A stretch of 64,000 nucleotides of DNA from CAXMQZ01 sp963707075 (lineage in GTDB: Bacteria; Acidobacteriota; Thermoanaerobaculia; Multivoradales; JAHEKO01), in the NCBI GenBank assembly GCA_963707075.1, contig CAVPOX010000024.1, forward strand, positions 1 through 64,000, given 5' to 3'. Positions 33,107-41,001 of the stretch are shown piece after piece (the stretch's first letter is position 1; each line of letters begins with the position of its first letter). Made by a program: the position numbers and the translations under genes. The notes below the pieces were generated by a model, which saw nothing but the letters and a program-made list of their open reading frames with translations, ran no database searches and was not told the DNA's origin.

Positions 33107-35588
33107 ATGACAGACCAAGCCTTGCGAATCGGTGTCTTCGTCTGCGATTGCGGATTGAACATCGCCGGCACAGTAGACACAGAGGAAGTTGCGCGATTTG
33201 CTGCCGAGTTGCCCGACGTGGTGGCGGTGGTCCGCAATCGGTACACCTGTGCCGATCCGGGGCAGAACGAGATCAAGAAGGCCATAGCCGAGCACGACTT
33301 GAACCGGGTGGTGGTGGCGTCCTGCACCCCGAAGATCCACGAGCCCACATTTCGGCACTGTGTGGCCGACACCGGTCTGAACCCCTATCTGGTCGAAATG
33401 GCCAACATCCGGGAGCACTGCAGCTGGGTGCACATGCACGACCGGGAAGCCGCCACCGAGAAGGCGAAGGATCTGGTGCGCAGCGCGGTCGGCTCGATCT
33501 CGGGTCCTGGAGCCGCAGGACGAGAAGGTCTTCCCAGTGACCGACTCGGCATTGGTGATCGGTGGTGGAGTGGCGGGTATCCAGACGGCGCTGGAGCTGG
33601 CCGATGGCGGCCATCAGGTCTATCTGGTCGAGAAGGAGCCTTCCATAGGCGGGATCATGGCCGCGCTGGACAAGACGTTCCCGACCATGGACTGCTCGAT
33701 ATGAATCCTCGGCCCTAAAATGATGGATGCCGGTCGGCATCCCCGCATTCAACTGCTGGTCGATTCAGAGGTCGAGGACATCACGGGTTTTGTTGGCAAT
33801 TACCGAGCCCGAGTACGTCGGCGAGCCCGCTTCGTGGACACCGATGAATGCACATCCTGTGGAGAGTGCGAAAAGGTCTGTCCCGTCATCGTGCCAGACG
33901 AGTACCAGGAGGGGCTGTCCTCTCGCAAGGCCATCTATCTACCGTTTCCCCAGGCGGTCCCTTCGGCCTTCAGTCTCGATGCCGAGGCCTGTCTGGGATT
34001 CAATCCGATTGCCTGCGGCAAGTGCCTCGAAGTCTGTGACAAGAAGTGCATCGACTTCGATGCCACCGACGAGATCCTGGATCTCGAGGTCGGCTCGGTG
34101 GTCGTGGCGACCGGGATGGAAGTCTACGACCCACGCGAGAACGACGAGTACGGTTACACACGCTTTCCCAACGTGGTCACGAGCATGGAGTTCGAGAGGC
34201 TGATCAACGCCGGGGGCCCGACGGCCGGTGAGCTGGTGCGACCTTCCGACCGCCAGGTCCCGCTGCGGGTGGGGTTCGTTCAGTGTGTCGGCTCGCGGTC
34301 GGTCCACCGGGGGGTGCCCTATTGCTCGAACTTCTGCTGCATGAACACCATCAAGGAGACCCTGCTGCTGGCGGACCACTATCCGGAGAGTCGGTCGACG
34401 GTCTACTACATGGACATCCGAGCTTTCGGCAAGGGTTTCGAAGACCTCTATCGACGCAGCCGTGAGGCGGGCGTGCGCTACGTCAGAGGCCTGCCTGGAA
34501 ATGTGCGAGAGGCTGCCGACAACCGGGATCTCATCGTCGAGGTGGAAAACACGCTGACGGGAGCGATGGAGGAGCATCGGCTGGACATGTTGGTGTTGGC
34601 AGTCGGTCTGGTGCCGCGTAAGGCCAACGGCAACGGCAAACGGAGTATCGACGAGATCCTGAGTCTGTCGCACACCTCCGATGGATTCGTAATGGAGGCT
34701 CATCCCAAGCTCAAGCCGGTCGATGCCCCGACGCGTGGCGTCTACTTCGCCGGCTGCGTGGAGTCACCCAAGGACGTGAAGGACTCCGTCACCCAGGCCG
34801 GGGCCGCCGCGGGTCGGGCAGCGAATCTGCTGGGCGCAGGAGAGGTGCGAATCGAGGCGATTACCGCGACCCTCGATCCGGATCGCTGTCAGCTCTGCAC
34901 CATCTGCGCTCGAGTCTGCCCGTTTCACGCTATCGAGCAAGCCGACAAGAAAGGCGGCCTCCTACCGAAATTCGTCGAGGCAGCTTGCGCCGGGTGCGGT
35001 ACCTGCGCGGCGGAATGTCCCTTCGATGCCATCGACATGAGGCACTTCGCCGATAGCCAGGTCATGGCCCAGATCGATGGCATCCTGGCCGAGGAAACTC
35101 TGGGGAAGATCGTCGCGTTCGCTTGTAACTGGTGCTCGTATGCAGGTGGCGACAACGCTGGGACCTCGCGACTGCAATACCCGGCTTCCGTTCGTCTGAT
35201 TCGCACCATGTGCAGCGGACGCGTCGATCAGGCCTTCATCTGGCACGCCTTCCGAAAGGGAGCACCCATGGTGTTGGTCTCGGGCTGTCACTTCACAGAC
35301 TGCCACTACATCGACGCGGTGACCTGGACTCAGCGGCGCATCGAGAAGGTCTGGACGAAGATGGAGAAGCTGGGTATCCGCCCGGAGCGACTACAACTGG
35401 AGTGGATCTCGGCAGCAGAAGGACAGAAGTTTGCGCGCGTCATGCAGCAGCTGGACAACATGTTGCGGCAGGTGACGGCAGAGGAGGTCGAAGAGACCAT
35501 GCGGATTCTCGCCGAGGAGGAACTGGGTGCGAGCACACCCAGACCTCCGAAAGAGAGTCGAGCACAGGTACTTCCGATCCAGAACTGA
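33107..35588 (+). CDS. hdrA: HdrA-MvhD fusion; predicted selenoprotein with in-frame UGA (and one frameshift)
   Basis: Flavin-based electron-bifurcating subunit, about 826 aa. Starting at ATG 33107 (GGAGAA upstream), the N-terminal domain reads GVFVCDCGLNIAGTVDTEEV and VVVASCTPKIHEPTFRHC. One extra G at 33491-33492 shifts the frame; after it come the FAD loop ALVIGGGVAGIQTALELA and EKEPSIGGIMAALDKTFP. Next is DCSI-TGA-ILGPKM, where TGA (33702-33704, residue 199) replaces a cysteine conserved in the family. Translation continues through GRHPRI, a ferredoxin insertion (ECTSCGECEKVCP), two C-terminal cluster motifs (CQLCTICARVCP, CAGCGTCAAECP) and an intact MvhD domain (FACNWCSYAGGD, MCSGRV, GCHFTDCHY). 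A SECIS-like stem follows the TGA. A start at 33720 would miss the flavin domain. Confidence 0.85.
33702..33704 (+). other. In-frame TGA, predicted selenocysteine codon
   Basis: TGA lies in DCSI-x-ILGPKM of HdrA. Bacterial and archaeal HdrA proteins normally have cysteine here, and HdrA is an established selenoprotein family in methanogens and some bacteria. The frame stays open and fully conserved for 1.9 kb after it. Residue number is 199 in the reconstructed protein. Confidence 0.75.
33725..33742 (+). promoter_or_regulatory. SECIS-like hairpin after the HdrA TGA
   Basis: GGATGCC (33725-33731) pairs perfectly with GGCATCC (33736-33742) around the loop GGTC (33732-33735). The loop begins 27 nt after the TGA. 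A short stem with a GG-starting apical loop at this distance fits bacterial SECIS elements; the E. coli fdhF element also presents GGUC. The same bases encode the conserved GRHP motif, so coincidence is possible. Confidence 0.6.
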
Positions 35589-35611
35589 GGAGCGATTCGA
35601 GGAACACGATC

Positions 35612-35806
35612 ATGGCCAAGCAGATCAAGACGTTCTATTGTCTTCGCTGTCAGCATCGCTTTGCGATGGGTCATGACCCCAAAGAGGTGGTGGAGCGCAG
35701 CTGTCCACAGTGCGGCAGCAACAGCGTGAGGTTGGAGACACCGCAGGCCGCTGCCAGTCGAGCCGCTTTGGGGGAAAGTCAGACGAGAAAAGGAGGGTTC
35801 GCATGA
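35612..35806 (+). CDS. Small zinc-ribbon protein
   Basis: A 64-aa protein with two CxxC knuckles, FYCLRCQHRF and RSCPQCGSN, which should bind zinc (or iron, rubredoxin-like). The C-terminal third is polar and basic. It starts 24 bp after hdrA and its stop overlaps the hemerythrin start (ATGA), so it belongs to the kor-hdr transcript. The function is unknown; an accessory or electron-carrier role for the complex is possible but unproven. Confidence 0.8.
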   Translation: MAKQIKTFYCLRCQHRFAMGHDPKEVVERSCPQCGSNSVRLETPQAAASRAALGESQTRKGGFA

Positions 35807-36276
35807 CGACTGTGGTTTCACAGCAATGGATCGAAGAGGTGCTCGAAGAACACAAACGGCTGCGAGTGATGATTGCGGAAATTCGACGGATCCTCTCCCA
35901 ACCGAGGCCGGATCCCGGTCAGCCGGGAGCTCATTCTTGGGCGGCCGATCTGTCGGTTCGGCTGGTCAAGCTCCATGACGAGCTATTCCGCCACTTTCGG
36001 TTCGAGGAATCGATGGGTCTGGTGGAGGACGTCATCGAGCGTCACCCGCGAGCCATCGCCCGGCTCGAGGCGATTGTGGGTCAGCACCCCGATATGCTGC
36101 GGGACCTCAGGTCGATCATGACCGACGCCCTGACCTACTCCGAAGGGAAGATGCCGGAGGATCCGAGGCTCAGGCAGCGCACCCTGGACTTGTTGGATCA
36201 TCTGAACAGGCATGAACAGGAGGAGACCGACCTGTTTCAGCGACTCGAGTATCGAGATCACGGCGCAATGGACTGA
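35803..36276 (+). CDS. Hemerythrin domain protein
   Basis: A 157-aa four-helix hemerythrin-fold (HHE) protein. Candidate di-iron ligands are His17 in EEHKRLR, the pair in KLHDELFRHFRFEE, a histidine in ERHPRAIARLEAIVGQH and NRHEQEETDLF near the C-terminus. A strong AAGGAGGG ribosome site precedes ATG 35803, which overlaps the zinc-ribbon stop. Such proteins bind O2 or NO, or take part in iron-sulfur repair. As the last gene of an operon full of oxygen-sensitive iron-sulfur enzymes, a protective or oxygen-sensing role is a reasonable inference. Confidence 0.88.
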   Translation: MTTVVSQQWIEEVLEEHKRLRVMIAEIRRILSQPRPDPGQPGAHSWAADLSVRLVKLHDELFRHFRFEESMGLVEDVIERHPRAIARLEAIVGQHPDMLRDLRSIMTDALTYSEGKMPEDPRLRQRTLDLLDHLNRHEQEETDLFQRLEYRDHGAMD

Positions 36277-36302
36277 ATTACGGAGTCGCTGCCAGTCTCC
36301 CG

Positions 36303-36323
36303 GGGTGGGTACCCGGCCCACCC
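36303..36323 (+). terminator. Hairpin after the kor-hdr-hemerythrin operon
   Basis: GGGTGGG (36303-36309) pairs with CCCACCC (36317-36323) across a 7-nt loop, 27 bp after the hemerythrin stop. The stem is strong but no T-run follows, so it may be a pause or 3'-end stabilising structure rather than a full terminator. Confidence 0.4.
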
Positions 36324-36436
36324 AGTCAGGTGTTCAAAGACGCTTCTGAGCCTGAGAACATAGAGGCCGAGAGGGCGGGGAGACCGCTCTGCGCCGGACC
36401 CCGCGCTTTGACACTTGGGAACCCGACGAGTCGGCC

Positions 36437-36466
36437 GAGCCGGAAACGTCCGGCACGCGCCGGCTC
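36437..36466 (+). promoter_or_regulatory. Alternative hairpins in the leader of the fumarase genes
   Basis: GAGCCGG (36437-36443) can pair with CCGGCTC (36460-36466), while its inner part GCCGG (36439-36443) can instead pair with CCGGC (36450-36454). The two folds exclude each other and lie 25 nt before the fumarase start. An attenuation role is possible, but there is no further evidence. Confidence 0.3.
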
Positions 36467-36490
36467 CTACTTACAGCCGAGGAGCAGCCT

Positions 36491-37375
36491 ATGCTGACGA
36501 AGGAAGGATACGTCGAGACGTTTGTGGAGTTGATCCGGCGGGCTTCCGCCGAGTTGCCGCCCGATGTCGTCGAGGCTCTAGAGGCGGGCCGGGAAAGAGA
36601 GTCTGAAGACAGTCTGGCGCGTCAGGCCCTGGTGACGATTCTGGACAATGTGGAGTTGGCCAGGGCCAAGTCCGCGCCGATCTGTCAGGACACCGGCACA
36701 CCGGTCGCCTGGGTGAGCTATCCCGAGGGCACCAGTACTCGCTTGCTGGAAGAGGCGATGCATGAGGCGGTCAAAGAGGCCACGGCGAAGAGCTATCTCC
36801 GGCCGAATGCCGTCGATACGCTGACCGGCAAGAACACTGGCGATGGCTCGGGTCGAGCCATTCCCTTTCTCCACTTCGAGGAATGGGACGAACCGAAAGT
36901 CGAAGTGCGGCTCATTCTCAAGGGTGGGGGATGCGAGAACGTCGGTGTGCAATACAAGCTGCCCGACAGCGCTCTCCAGGCAGGGCGTGACCTGGAGGGC
37001 GTGCGGCGGGTCGTCCTCGATTCTGTCGTCCAGGCGCAGGGCAAGGGGTGTGCTCCGGGTGTGCTGGGAGTCTGCATCGGCGGTGACCGAGTCTCGGGAT
37101 TCTCGGAGTCCAAGTGCCAGCTCCTACGTCCTCTTGCGGACCACAATCCGGTAACTGAATTGGCCGAGCTGGAGGATCGCCTGTTGAAGGAGGCCAATGA
37201 GCTCGGAATCGGACCCATGGGATTCGGGGGCAAGACGACGTTGCTGGGCGTCAAGATCGGCGTCCTGGACCGCTTGCCGGCCTCCTACTTCGTAACCATA
37301 AGCTACATGTGCTGGGCTGATCGGCGAGCCGCCGTCAGCCTCGACGAGGAAGGAGAGGCGACATGGCTGAACTGA
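36491..37375 (+). CDS. Class I fumarate hydratase, alpha subunit (Fe-S lyase)
   Basis: Iron-sulfur fumarate hydratase N-terminal-type subunit, 294 aa, interconverting fumarate and malate. The cluster cysteines are in APICQDTGTPVAWV, in a GGGCENVG segment and in GKGCAPGVLGVCIGGD. The family also includes two-subunit tartrate dehydratases, but the TCA neighbourhood favours fumarase. A GAGGAGCAG ribosome site precedes ATG 36491. It overlaps the beta subunit by 13 bp, and the two would form the heterotetramer. Being an oxygen-sensitive class I enzyme it matches the anaerobic flavour of the upstream operon. Confidence 0.92.
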   Translation: MLTKEGYVETFVELIRRASAELPPDVVEALEAGRERESEDSLARQALVTILDNVELARAKSAPICQDTGTPVAWVSYPEGTSTRLLEEAMHEAVKEATAKSYLRPNAVDTLTGKNTGDGSGRAIPFLHFEEWDEPKVEVRLILKGGGCENVGVQYKLPDSALQAGRDLEGVRRVVLDSVVQAQGKGCAPGVLGVCIGGDRVSGFSESKCQLLRPLADHNPVTELAELEDRLLKEANELGIGPMGFGGKTTLLGVKIGVLDRLPASYFVTISYMCWADRRAAVSLDEEGEATWLN

Positions 37376-37950
37376 GGCTGCCCTTGGACGAGCGGACTGT
37401 GCGGGATCTCAAGGTCGGAGCCGGTGTGGAGCTGTCAGGACGGATGATCACCGGCCGCGACGCCGCCCACAAGTGGCTGCTGGAGGGCCATCGGGAGGAG
37501 GTGGCACCCTTCCTCGAAGGCACCGTCATCTACCATTGCGGCCCTGTGGTACGAAAGCAGGAAGACGGCAGTTACGAGTTCGTTGCCGCCGGACCCACCA
37601 CCTCGATCAGGGAGGAGCCCTATCAGGCGGCGGTGATCGAGAGGTATGGGCTGAGAGGAGTCATCGGCAAGGGCGGCATGGGGCCGCAAACCCTCGCTGG
37701 CCTGGAAAAGAGCGGTGCCTTGTATCTGCACGCCGTGGGTGGGGCGGCGCAGGTCCTGGCGCAGGCGGTCAGGAAGGTCGAGCGGGTCTTCATGCTCGAA
37801 GAGTTCGGAGTGCCCGAAGCCTTGTGGGTGATCGACGTCGAGAAGTTCCCGGTGATGGTTACCATGGACGCCCATGGAGGGTCCTTGCACACAACGGTCG
37901 AAGACGAGTCGAAGAAGCAATTCGCCAGGCTCATCGGCTCTCCGGCCTAG
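37363..37950 (+). CDS. Class I fumarate hydratase, beta subunit
   Basis: The C-terminal-type subunit, 195 aa, matching the swivelling domain of class I fumarases. Landmarks are GVELSGRMITGRDAAHKWLL, VIYHCGPVVRKQEDGSYEFV, AAGPTTSIREEPYQAAVIER and GKGGMGPQTLAGLEKSGALY. It overlaps the alpha subunit gene by 13 bp, so both are coupled. The pair closes the TCA-related block started by citrate synthase. A tartrate-type substrate remains an alternative. Confidence 0.92.
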   Translation: MAELRLPLDERTVRDLKVGAGVELSGRMITGRDAAHKWLLEGHREEVAPFLEGTVIYHCGPVVRKQEDGSYEFVAAGPTTSIREEPYQAAVIERYGLRGVIGKGGMGPQTLAGLEKSGALYLHAVGGAAQVLAQAVRKVERVFMLEEFGVPEALWVIDVEKFPVMVTMDAHGGSLHTTVEDESKKQFARLIGSPA

Positions 37951-37998
37951 ATCAGCAGAGTCCGCACACCCGGGACCCGGGGACGCCGGACCGATTCT

Positions 37999-40900
37999 TC
38001 ACTCGGCCGGGTCCGCGTCCGGCTTGGCAATCAAGCCGTGACCTTCGCGACCGTCGAGAACGATGGTGATGGGTCGCTCTAGACGAACATGGCGAAGGTA
38101 CTCGGTCTGGCTGGCGGCGGGTTGTGAGTCGAGCCAATCCCAATCGAAGAACTCGACGTCGTCTTGCGGCTTTTCGGATCCAGGCGGCAGGGTCAGGTAG
38201 CCGATCCGCAGGGAGACGATGTTCTGGAAGAAGTGGGTGCCCTGGGAAGGCTCCACGTCGTAGCCTCGCGGCGAAGCTTCGACAATCGTCCGCACATTCG
38301 AGATCTGGGACCATTGCACCGGAATCCCGAGCCAGGGGTCTGCGGTGCCCCAGCGACCCGGGCCGACCAGGAGATAGGGGCTGTCGGTGGCACCCAGCTG
38401 CTTGTTCAGCTTTCCGACCTCGGTGGCGATGGTCTTGTTGACCGCGGCTGTCCAGTTGTCCCTTCGGACGTAGACGATATCTCGGACGGAATCTTCGACT
38501 CCATGCCCGAGGCTCCTTCTCGAACGGCAAAGCAGCCCGTCAGTGGAGAACCGAAACTGCGCGATCTCCTTGCCGGCGGTTCGGGTGGCGAAAGGCCGGA
38601 CTTGAAGCAGGTAGAGGATCGGCGGCGTGCGGCGCTTCCCCCGCGAGCCGGATTTCCCCCAGTCGCCCATGTCGCAGGCAAACTCGATTTCGACCGGGGC
38701 TCCCAATCCCCGTTCGGCTAGCTCGAGCAGGTTCTCGAGAGCCGCAGCGAGGGGGATGGCGCTGTGCTTCAGGATGTTGTTGAACGTCACCACTCTCGGT
38801 CCCGGCAGGCTGAGATCGTCTCGCACCGTCTGGTCATCGGCGCTGTAGACGCTGCCCACAGGCTGAAAGGTTCCGTCCAGCTCGGACAGTTTCAAGGGGT
38901 ACGACTTTACATTGGAGGACAAGGTCGTGTCGACTTCACAGCAGGAGGAGTCCAGGTCGACCGCGTAGAAATCTCTCTGGCTGCTGTCCAGGACCATCTT
39001 CGGGGTGGCGTGTTGCGGCAGGATGCCGGGCCGTTTGGGGCTGAAACGAAGGGCCAGGCCGCCATCCACGACCAGTCGACCGAGTCCGAGCGCCACGTGC
39101 ACGATTCCCTCTTCAGCTCGCTGGTTCCCTACAGGGTAGAAGTTGTGGGATTGGGCTACGCCCCCGAAATGGGGGTAGAACCGGTTGTCGTATTTCTGTC
39201 CCACCAGTTTCTGGATGATGACCGCCATCTTCTCTTCTTCGATGCGGTTTCCGGTGGCCGCGAGATAGCTCTTGGCATTGCGTAAATAGGTGGAAGCGAA
39301 GACCAGCTTGACTGCGTTACAGATCTGCTGTTGTCGCTCCTCCGGGTCTCGAGAGCGGTTGGGGATCATCAGCGTGGTGTAGATCCCGGCCATCGGCTGA
39401 TGCAGCGAGTCTTCGAGAAGGCTCGAGGAGCGAATGGCCAGAGGCCCCGGGAGGTGATGGGCTATGAACGTCAAATCGCTCCGCAGCTCGTCCGAGAGTC
39501 GTGCGTTCAAGAATCGATCCGAGAGCTCGCGATCGTCGTCACACTCGTAGGCGAAGTCGCGTAACTCATTGTGGTTCACGAACTCGTCGAACTTGTCGCT
39601 GGTAATGACGGTGGTTTGGGGTACCCGCACGGCCATCCCACCGAAGGCGTCTTCGGAGCTCTTGGAGAGAGTCAGGTTGAGGAAGGCGAGGCCGCGGGCC
39701 TTGCCGCCAATCGAGCCCTGGCCGATTCTCGAGATCGCATCGCGGTCGAAGGTCTTGCGGGAGAAGTCCGCGATCACGCCGCGGTAGGAATGACGGCGCG
39801 TCTCCCGCAACTGCGCGATGAGAAACTGGCGCAGGGCCTCCATGCTCTCGAAGTCGGAGATCCGACGCGGTCGAAGTCGCTCGGCCAGGTCGAACTCGCT
39901 GCGTGCCATGAGCCAGATGGAGAAGTGATTGTGGGAGGCGTGATAGTAGAGACACTCCTCGGGTACGACTGCCAGCTGCCGCTCGAACTCTCGAACGTCG
40001 TGAGCGCGGGCGACCTCCTCGCCATCCGCCTCGGTCCGGAAGATGAAGTCTCCGAAGCCGAGCTCCTGTCGGAAGAAGTTCCGGACATCCGCCAGAAGGC
40101 TGCCCGAGCCCTTGTGGACGAACGTCGCGTTCACCTGCTGCGCCTTATTTTCGATGTTCGCTTCAGATGACTCGAGCAAGATGGGAAGCTCGGGATCGAA
40201 GTCCCTGACGGCACGCACGAGATCCAGTCCGCCGGACTTCTCCAGCTTCCCGGCTCGCGGGATTTCGACGTCGCTCACCAGGGCGATCATGTTGTCCTGG
40301 TAGCGGTGGAAGAGGGCCAGCCCCTCCTCATAGGTCTGGGCGTGGAGGATCTTGGGACGGGAGCGCATGTACATGCGGCGGTGTAGCTCGTTGACGCCCT
40401 CCGAGTAGAGCGAGTGAGACTGCCGCATGAGTTCCGTATACAGCGTTCCGAAGAGACTCGAGTAGTACGTAGGGGAGTCTTCGACGAAGAGAATCACTCT
40501 CACATTGCCATGCTGGATGTCGTGATCGACGTTCTCCCGATCCTCGAAGTACTTGATGATGGCCAGAAGGATCTTGGAGTCACCGGACCAGAGAAAGACT
40601 CCGTCGATCGACTGCGGGTCGATCTCCGATCTAGCCAGGTCGAGCTCTCTCCGATCCAGGGCGAGAAGAACGACGGGGCGACCAGGGCGGAGCTCTTTGA
40701 TCTGGTGGCCGAGGGCATTGGCGCCCATGTCGGCCAGGCTGGTCATGACCAGGATCAGGTCGTACCGGTGCTCTTGGAGACGTTTCAGGGCCTCCTCACC
40801 GGTGGAGACGTGAGTCACTCGGGGTGGGCCCGAGAGACTCACGTCCCGGTACTCGAAGAACACCTGTTCGGTGAGTTGACCGTCCTCTTCCAGAATGAAG

Positions 40901-41001
40901 GCGTCGAAGGGTGACGAAACCAGCAAAACCTCTCGCACCCGAAAGGGCATGAGATCGTGAAAACGACGGATTTGGAGTTGCTGGCGATCCTGCATCGTCA
41001 A
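37999..41001 (-). CDS. PEP/pyruvate-binding (PPDK-N-like) protein with two receiver-like domains
   Basis: A 1000-aa protein. Residues 22-155 resemble a response-regulator receiver, but the acidic pocket is poorly kept. Residues 167-312 form a second receiver with ILFVEDSPTYYSSLF, a probable phosphoacceptor in LVSDVEIPRAG (Asp244) and VHKGSGSLLADVR. A linker follows, and from about 425 an ATP-grasp PEP/pyruvate-binding domain (IGQGSIGGKARGLAFLN, LAIRSSSLLEDSLHQPMAGI). The phosphohistidine and PEP-binding TIM-barrel domains of PPDK and PEP synthase are absent, so it cannot run that cycle alone. It may be a phosphotransfer or nucleotide-dependent regulator. It starts 4 nt inside the glutamate dehydrogenase 3' end and so shares its transcript. 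Confidence 0.85.
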   Translation of the reverse strand: MTMQDRQQLQIRRFHDLMPFRVREVLLVSSPFDAFILEEDGQLTEQVFFEYRDVSLSGPPRVTHVSTGEEALKRLQEHRYDLILVMTSLADMGANALGHQIKELRPGRPVVLLALDRRELDLARSEIDPQSIDGVFLWSGDSKILLAIIKYFEDRENVDHDIQHGNVRVILFVEDSPTYYSSLFGTLYTELMRQSHSLYSEGVNELHRRMYMRSRPKILHAQTYEEGLALFHRYQDNMIALVSDVEIPRAGKLEKSGGLDLVRAVRDFDPELPILLESSEANIENKAQQVNATFVHKGSGSLLADVRNFFRQELGFGDFIFRTEADGEEVARAHDVREFERQLAVVPEECLYYHASHNHFSIWLMARSEFDLAERLRPRRISDFESMEALRQFLIAQLRETRRHSYRGVIADFSRKTFDRDAISRIGQGSIGGKARGLAFLNLTLSKSSEDAFGGMAVRVPQTTVITSDKFDEFVNHNELRDFAYECDDDRELSDRFLNARLSDELRSDLTFIAHHLPGPLAIRSSSLLEDSLHQPMAGIYTTLMIPNRSRDPEERQQQICNAVKLVFASTYLRNAKSYLAATGNRIEEEKMAVIIQKLVGQKYDNRFYPHFGGVAQSHNFYPVGNQRAEEGIVHVALGLGRLVVDGGLALRFSPKRPGILPQHATPKMVLDSSQRDFYAVDLDSSCCEVDTTLSSNVKSYPLKLSELDGTFQPVGSVYSADDQTVRDDLSLPGPRVVTFNNILKHSAIPLAAALENLLELAERGLGAPVEIEFACDMGDWGKSGSRGKRRTPPILYLLQVRPFATRTAGKEIAQFRFSTDGLLCRSRRSLGHGVEDSVRDIVYVRRDNWTAAVNKTIATEVGKLNKQLGATDSPYLLVGPGRWGTADPWLGIPVQWSQISNVRTIVEASPRGYDVEPSQGTHFFQNIVSLRIGYLTLPPGSEKPQDDVEFFDWDWLDSQPAASQTEYLRHVRLERPITIVLDGREGHGLIAKPDADPAE

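Noticed and set aside
33720..35588. A separate HdrA gene starting at ATG 33720, after the TGA
   Set aside because: The frame upstream of the TGA continues HdrA with its FAD loop, and a start at 33720 would omit a required domain. Read-through as selenocysteine explains the data better.
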